Shown here: positions 50,292 to 54,733 of the stretch, in pieces
Layout: every line of letters begins with the position of its first letter
Numbering within the stretch: position 1 is the stretch's first letter
Source of the DNA: an uncultured Lachnospiraceae bacterium
GTDB taxonomy: Bacteria; Bacillota; Clostridia; Lachnospirales; Lachnospiraceae
Direction of reading: 5' to 3'
DNA length: 54,733 bases
NCBI GenBank assembly: GCA_910584205.1
Contig: CAJUAA010000029.1
Coordinates: 1-54,733, forward strand
Translations under genes and position numbers: made by a program
Notes under the pieces: model-generated
The model's database searches: none
What the model saw: the letters and a program-made list of their open reading frames with translations, nothing else
What the model was told of the DNA's origin: nothing

Positions 50292-51428
50292 ATGAAGCAA
50301 AATAATATGTTGGCAATGATTCTGGCAGGCGGACGCGGTTCCAGACTCCATGATCTTACCAATAAAGTTGCAAAACCGGCTGTTTCATATGGCGGAAAAT
50401 ACAAGATTATTGATTTTCCCTTAAGTAACTGCGCGAACAGCGGGATTGATGTAGTAGGCGTGCTGACTCAGTACGAATCTGTTCTTTTGAACAGTTATGT
50501 GGCAGGCGGCGGAAGCTGGGGCCTGGATGCCCGTGACAGCGGAGTGTTCGTTCTCCCGCCGCGTGAGAAGGCGGATGCGAATCTGGACGTATACAGAGGA
50601 ACGGCGGACGCGATTTCTCAGAATATTGATTTTGTGGACAATTACGATCCGGAATACATGCTGATTCTTTCCGGAGACCATATTTATAAGATGAACTATG
50701 CGAAGATGCTTCAGGCACATAAGGAGAACGGCGCGGACGCTACGATTGCCGTCATCGAAGTGCCGATGAAGGAAGCCAGCCGTTTTGGTATTATGAATAC
50801 GGACCCGGAGACCGGCAGAATCGTGGAATTCGAGGAAAAACCGGCGGAGCCCAAGAGCAATCTGGCGTCCATGGGTATCTACATATTCAACTGGAAGCTT
50901 CTGCGTAAGATGCTGGTGGCGGATATGAAGAACGAGGAGTCCAGCCATGATTTCGGCAAGGACATCATTCCGGCGCTTCTGAATGACGGTAAGAAGCTGT
51001 TTGCATATAAATTCAAAGGTTACTGGAAAGATGTTGGTACCATCGACTCTCTGTGGGAGGCGAACATGGACCTTCTGGACAAGAAGAACGGCCTGGATCT
51101 GGACGACCGTACATGGACGATCTATACAGAGGACGTTCCCACGCTTCCGCAGTTTATTTCCGCAGAGGCGAGTGTGAAACGCGCATTTATCACGCAGGGC
51201 TGTACCGTAGAGGGTGAAGTACGGAATTCTGTCCTGTTCACCGGAGCCAAAGTGGGACCAGGCGCAAAGGTCATCGACAGTGTCCTGATGCCGGGAGCGG
51301 TCGTAGAAGAAGGCGCGGTGGTAACGAGAGCTTTAGTTGCGGATGAGGTTAAGATTGGAAGCCAGGCAGTTGTCGGAAGTGCGGACAGCGAGCATATTGA
51401 ACTGGTTGCGAAAAATGTAAAGGGGTAG
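50292..51428 (+). CDS. glgC: Glucose-1-phosphate adenylyltransferase GlgC
   Basis: A 378-residue ADP-glucose pyrophosphorylase, the committed step of glycogen synthesis. The N-terminal nucleotidyltransferase domain has ILAGGRGSRLHDLT, KPAVSYGGKYKIIDFPLSN and the GDHIYKMNY metal-site strand; the C-terminal left-handed beta helix has the repeated VKIGS and GAVVEEGAVV hexapeptides. ATG 50292 is preferred over an upstream in-frame ATG at 50259, which lies on the -10 element. It is followed six bases later by glgD. Confidence 0.96.
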   Translation: MKQNNMLAMILAGGRGSRLHDLTNKVAKPAVSYGGKYKIIDFPLSNCANSGIDVVGVLTQYESVLLNSYVAGGGSWGLDARDSGVFVLPPREKADANLDVYRGTADAISQNIDFVDNYDPEYMLILSGDHIYKMNYAKMLQAHKENGADATIAVIEVPMKEASRFGIMNTDPETGRIVEFEEKPAEPKSNLASMGIYIFNWKLLRKMLVADMKNEESSHDFGKDIIPALLNDGKKLFAYKFKGYWKDVGTIDSLWEANMDLLDKKNGLDLDDRTWTIYTEDVPTLPQFISAEASVKRAFITQGCTVEGEVRNSVLFTGAKVGPGAKVIDSVLMPGAVVEEGAVVTRALVADEVKIGSQAVVGSADSEHIELVAKNVKG

Positions 51429-51434
51429 AATCAT

Positions 51435-52550
51435 ATGGCAAGAGCATTAGGAATTATAAGTTTTTCAGAAAACCATATCTGGGTGGAAGGATTGGAAACT
51501 TATCGTTCAATCCCGGCATTCTCCTTCCTGGGAAGATATCGCGTGGTTGATTTTCCGATTTCCAATATGTCCAACAGCGGGATCGACAGGATTCAGGTAT
51601 ATATCAGAAGAAAGCCCTGTTCTTTGGTAGAGCACATCGGAACAGGCCGGCATTACAATATCAACTCCAAGAGCGGATATCTGCAGATGGTATTTGCGGA
51701 TTCCCAGGAGGACAAAGACTATTACAATACCGATATCAAGGTATATGCGGAGAATCTGGACCGGATGGTAAAAGCCAGCAACACGCATGTGGTCATCGCT
51801 CCGGGTTACATGGTTTATACGCAGGATTTCGATGCGCTTCTGAAGGCTCATGAGGAGTCCGGCGCAGACGTGACGCTTCTCTACCACAAGGTGGATAACG
51901 CCAAGGAAGCATTTTTAAGCTGCGATTATCTGAGCCTGAACAAGCAGAAGGGCGTGGAGTCTATCGAGCGCAACAACGGTACGACGAAGAATCGGAACAT
52001 CTTCATGGATACGTATGTGATGAAGAAGGAAGTGTTCATCGGTCTGGTCGAAGCGGCGCAGAAGGCTTCCTCCATGTATACGATGAAGCATATCATCAAT
52101 GACATGTGCGGTGAGCTGGATATCCGCGGTGTGGCTCACAAGGGCTTTTTCGCACCCATCGATGATTTGAAGGGATATTATGACGCGAATCTGGCACTGC
52201 TGAATCCGGAGAACGTGAAGAGCCTGTTCCGCAGCGACTGGCCGATCTATACCAGGACCAGCGATTCCTGTCCGACGCAGTATTATGAGACGGCGGATGT
52301 GAAGTCCTCCTTCATCTCCAACGGCTGCCAGATTGAGGGAACTGTGGAGAATTCCGTCATCGGCAGAGGCTGTGTGATCAAGCCGGGCGCGGTCGTAAAG
52401 AACTGCGTGGTGCTTACCGACACGCTGATCGGCAATGATGTACATATCGAGGGTCAGGTAGTAGACCGTCTGGCAAAGATCACCCGTATGAAGGAGATCA
52501 TTGCAGATCCGGCGAAACCGGGATATGTAAAGAGGAACGATACGGTATAA
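51435..52550 (+). CDS. glgD: Glucose-1-phosphate adenylyltransferase regulatory subunit GlgD
   Basis: A 371-residue GlgC paralogue that lacks the catalytic GGxGxRL loop (here IISFSENHIWVEGLETYRS), as expected of GlgD, which forms a more active heterotetramer with GlgC in Firmicutes. The C-terminal beta-helix domain is kept (GCQIEGTVENSVIGRGCVI). It starts six bases after glgC. A long hairpin follows. Confidence 0.95.
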   Translation: MARALGIISFSENHIWVEGLETYRSIPAFSFLGRYRVVDFPISNMSNSGIDRIQVYIRRKPCSLVEHIGTGRHYNINSKSGYLQMVFADSQEDKDYYNTDIKVYAENLDRMVKASNTHVVIAPGYMVYTQDFDALLKAHEESGADVTLLYHKVDNAKEAFLSCDYLSLNKQKGVESIERNNGTTKNRNIFMDTYVMKKEVFIGLVEAAQKASSMYTMKHIINDMCGELDIRGVAHKGFFAPIDDLKGYYDANLALLNPENVKSLFRSDWPIYTRTSDSCPTQYYETADVKSSFISNGCQIEGTVENSVIGRGCVIKPGAVVKNCVVLTDTLIGNDVHIEGQVVDRLAKITRMKEIIADPAKPGYVKRNDTV

Positions 52551-52601
52551 TGAACAGGCCGGCAGTTTTACCGTTTGACAGGCCGACGAAATGACAGTTA
52601 A

Positions 52602-52640
52602 AGCAGGCAGGTATTTCCAGTATGGGAATGCCTGCCTGCT
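52602..52640 (+). terminator. Long hairpin after glgD
   Basis: About 17 bp of pairing between AGCAGGCAGG-led and CCTGCCTGCT-ended arms with a five-base loop. No U-tract on the plus strand, so it may stabilise the glgCD mRNA or terminate inefficiently. Confidence 0.5.
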
Positions 52641-52737
52641 GGCGTTGTGCTCTCCGTGTTATTGTGGCCGGCAGGATGGATTGCGATACGGATAAGTTTA
52701 TTGTTGGGAAGATATCGTGGAAGCGCAAGTTTGGCAC

Positions 52738-52908
52738 TTGACAGGAAAAGGGGTCTGTGATATAGTATACAAGGCTGTTTGCGCAGGCAGATCCTGCCAG
52801 ACAGGCTTACGCAAATAATCACGCGGACAGATTCGCAGGAGTGGTGCCCATGTGGTTCTCCTGGAAGAAAACGTCTGACGGAAGAGAAACCAAAACGGAG
52901 GAAGAAAA
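52738..52908 (+). promoter_or_regulatory. rpsB promoter and structured leader
   Basis: -35 TTGACA (52738-52743), 17-nt spacer, -10 TATAGT (52761-52766). The roughly 140-nt leader folds with TTTGCG (52778-52783) and CGCAAA (52810-52815) enclosing GGCAG/CTGCC. Ribosomal protein S2 leaders are often autoregulatory; that role here is inferred. The rest of the 358-bp gap before it (52551-52737) holds only the hairpin listed above. Confidence 0.65.
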
Positions 52909-53646
52909 ATGAGCGTAATTTCAATGAAACAGTTACTGGAAGCAGGTGTACATTTCGGCCATCAGACCCGAAGATGGAACCCGAAGATGGCAGAGTACAT
53001 CTACACGGAGAGAAACGGCATCTACATCATCGACCTGCAGAAGTCGGTAGGCAAAGTAGACGAGGCTTACAGGGCAGTGGCTGATATCGCTGCAGACGGC
53101 GGAAGCATTCTCTTTGTGGGAACGAAGAAGCAGGCGCAGGATGCCATCGCTGCAGAGGCGGAGCGTTGCGGAATGTTCTATGTCAATGAGAGATGGCTGG
53201 GCGGCATGCTGACCAACTTCAAGACGATCCAGGGACGTATCAACAGATTAAAAGAGATCGAGACCATGGAAGAAGACGGAACATTTGATGTTCTGCCGAA
53301 GAAGGAGGTCATCGCTCTTAGAAAAGAGATGGAGAAGCTTCAGAAGAACCTTGGCGGAATCAAGGAGATGAAGAGAATTCCGGATGCGATCTTTGTCGTA
53401 GACCCGAAGAAAGAGAGAATCTGTGTACAGGAAGCGCATACGCTTGGCATTCCGCTGATCGGTATCTGCGATACCAACTGTGATCCGGAGGAGCTGGATT
53501 ATGTGATCCCGGGCAATGACGATGCGATCCGCGCAGTAAAACTGATCGTATCCAAGATGGCCGACGCCGTTGTGGAAGCAAGACAGGGCGAGGCGGAAGA
53601 CGTAGAAGAAGGATACGAGGATACAGATCAGGCAGAGGAGGAATAA
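52909..53646 (+). CDS. rpsB: 30S ribosomal protein S2
   Basis: A 245-residue S2 with its classic MKQLLEAGVHFGHQTRRWNP start, FVGTKKQAQDA and RWLGGMLTNF motifs, and an acidic C-terminal tail. GGAGG lies before the ATG. Cotranscribed with tsf four bases downstream, the usual bacterial order. Confidence 0.98.
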   Translation: MSVISMKQLLEAGVHFGHQTRRWNPKMAEYIYTERNGIYIIDLQKSVGKVDEAYRAVADIAADGGSILFVGTKKQAQDAIAAEAERCGMFYVNERWLGGMLTNFKTIQGRINRLKEIETMEEDGTFDVLPKKEVIALRKEMEKLQKNLGGIKEMKRIPDAIFVVDPKKERICVQEAHTLGIPLIGICDTNCDPEELDYVIPGNDDAIRAVKLIVSKMADAVVEARQGEAEDVEEGYEDTDQAEEE

Positions 53647-53650
53647 ATTC

Positions 53651-54589
53651 ATGGCTATTACAGCAGCAATGGTAAAAGAGTTAAGAGAGATGACTGGTGC
53701 AGGCATGATGGACTGCAAGAAAGCTCTGGCGGCTACCGAAGGCAATATGGAGGCTGCAGTGGACTTCCTGAGGGAGAAGGGTCTTGCGACTGCACAGAAA
53801 AAAGCAGGACGTATCGCTGCAGAGGGTATCGTAGCGACTGCCCTGACCGACGATGCGAAGAAAGCAGTTGTTGTGGAAGTGAACGCGGAGACGGACTTCG
53901 TGGCGAAGAATGAGAAATTCCAGGGCTACGTGGCAGAGGTTGCCGCACAGGCACTGAACACGACAGCGGCAGACATTGATGCATTTATGGAAGAGAGCTG
54001 GGCATCTGACAGCAGCAAGACCGTGAAGGAAGCTCTGGCAGCTCAGATTGCCGTGATCGGCGAGAATATGAACATCCGCCGTTTCCAGCAGGTAACTGAA
54101 GAGAACGGTTTTGTTGCTTCCTACATCCATGCAGGCGGTAAAATCGGTGTTCTGGTTGATGTGCAGACGAACGTGATCACGGACGGGATCAAAGAGATGG
54201 CAAAGAACATTGCCATGCAGATCGCAGCGCTGAAGCCGGTATACACCAACAGCAGCGAAGTGGACGAGGAGTATAAGGCTCATGAGCTGGAGATCATTAA
54301 GGCGCAGATCGAGAACGATCCGAAGATGGCAGGAAAGCCGGAGAAGGTGATCAGCGGCGCTGTTATGGGCCGTCTGAACAAGCAGCTCAAGGAGATCTGC
54401 CTGATGGATCAGGTCTATGTAAAAGCAGAGGACGGCAAGCAGCTGGTATCCGCTTATGTGACTCAGGTCGCAAAAGCCAACAGTGCAGATATCGTGATCA
54501 AAGGCTTTGTGCGTTATGAGACAGGCGAAGGTCTGGAGAAAAAGAACGAGGACTTTGCGGCTGAGGTGGCGAAGCAGATGAATGCATAA
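53651..54589 (+). CDS. tsf: Elongation factor Ts
   Basis: A 312-residue EF-Ts, the nucleotide exchange factor of EF-Tu. The N-terminal UBA-like domain has VKELREMTGAGMMDCKKAL, and NAETDFVAKNEKF begins the core domain. The length is typical of Firmicutes. A terminator follows, so the pyrH-frr genes that often come next are not in the same transcript. Confidence 0.98.
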   Translation: MAITAAMVKELREMTGAGMMDCKKALAATEGNMEAAVDFLREKGLATAQKKAGRIAAEGIVATALTDDAKKAVVVEVNAETDFVAKNEKFQGYVAEVAAQALNTTAADIDAFMEESWASDSSKTVKEALAAQIAVIGENMNIRRFQQVTEENGFVASYIHAGGKIGVLVDVQTNVITDGIKEMAKNIAMQIAALKPVYTNSSEVDEEYKAHELEIIKAQIENDPKMAGKPEKVISGAVMGRLNKQLKEICLMDQVYVKAEDGKQLVSAYVTQVAKANSADIVIKGFVRYETGEGLEKKNEDFAAEVAKQMNA

Positions 54590-54620
54590 GGCGAAATTGC
54601 CTGGTTATTTTGAATGATGA

Positions 54621-54664
54621 AACCCTTGTGAATGGTGTGAGAATGCTGTTCACAAGGGTTTTTT
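54621..54664 (+). terminator. Terminator of rpsB-tsf
   Basis: AACCCTTGTGAA (54621-54632) pairs perfectly with TTCACAAGGGTT (54649-54660), followed by TTTTT. Confidence 0.9.
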
Positions 54665-54690
54665 GATATTATGTATTAGATTTTCATTTC

Positions 54691-54719
54691 TTGACACTAT
54701 CACGATATACCGTTATAAT
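54691..54719 (+). promoter_or_regulatory. Promoter at the right edge
   Basis: Consensus -35 TTGACA (54691-54696), 17-nt spacer, consensus -10 TATAAT (54714-54719). It must drive a gene beyond the window. Confidence 0.8.
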
Positions 54720-54733
54720 CAATAGAAAAAGAA

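Overview
The window looks like a chromosomal segment of a Gram-positive anaerobe of the class Clostridia, most likely Lachnospiraceae. This is inferred from the class III ribonucleotide reductase, the glgC-glgD glycogen pair, the Firmicutes-type sigma-A promoters with 17-nt spacers, the infC-rpmI-rplT attenuator leader and protein styles typical of that family. Most genes are GC-rich. The first 2.7 kb is clearly AT-richer and is the right end of an integrated mobile element of the Tn916 type.

Layout. 1-2.7 kb: end of an integrative element (D12-type adenine methyltransferase, excisionase, tyrosine integrase, strong terminator, arm-type repeats) abutting a low-molecular-weight tyrosine phosphatase gene. 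2.7-6.4 kb: phosphatase plus an SbcD/SbcC-like (YhaO/YhaN-like) nuclease-ATPase pair. 6.5-12.1 kb: MATE exporter facing a Nudix hydrolase, GH36 alpha-galactosidase and LacI regulator run. 12.06-13.24 kb: decayed DNA with a truncated AlbA_2-type gene and a frameshifted YesL (DUF624) pseudogene. 13.4-15.8 kb: phosphoglucomutase and a UPF0303 protein. 15.9-19.6 kb: leftward biotin operon bioY-bioB-bioD-bioA behind a near-perfect BirA operator. 19.8-24.9 kb: orphan phosphoribosyltransferase-fold protein and carAB. 25.1-26.4 kb: infC-rpmI-rplT with a leader attenuator and an AUU start. 26.5-28.5 kb: two P-loop G3E-like metal-homeostasis genes. 28.6-29.5 kb: XRE regulator and three tRNA-Leu genes. 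29.6-33.3 kb: glpK and nrdD. 33.5-47.9 kb: a lipoprotein gene, then a large Ter (tellurium-resistance-type) stress island. 48-52.6 kb: glgX, glgC, glgD. 52.7-54.6 kb: rpsB and tsf.

The most notable system is the Ter island (34.1-47.9 kb). It holds a PRTase with a C-terminal TRSP domain, a second PRTase with a Pelota-type RNA-binding tail, a divergent TIM-barrel C-C lyase, a cytoplasmic trypsin-like protease fused to a YceG-like half-domain, a duplicated YceG protein, TelA, three TerD paralogues, a P2-type calcium ATPase and a HAD phosphatase. These parts match the predicted nucleoside-like-metabolite module plus TerD/TelA module described for Ter systems. The protease fusion, a threefold reuse of the YceG half-domain and an apparent transcription attenuator in the protease-gene leader are the points most likely to be new. 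The island reads directly into glgX with a 23-bp gap.

All functional calls come from reading motifs and overall family resemblance by eye; no database search was run.
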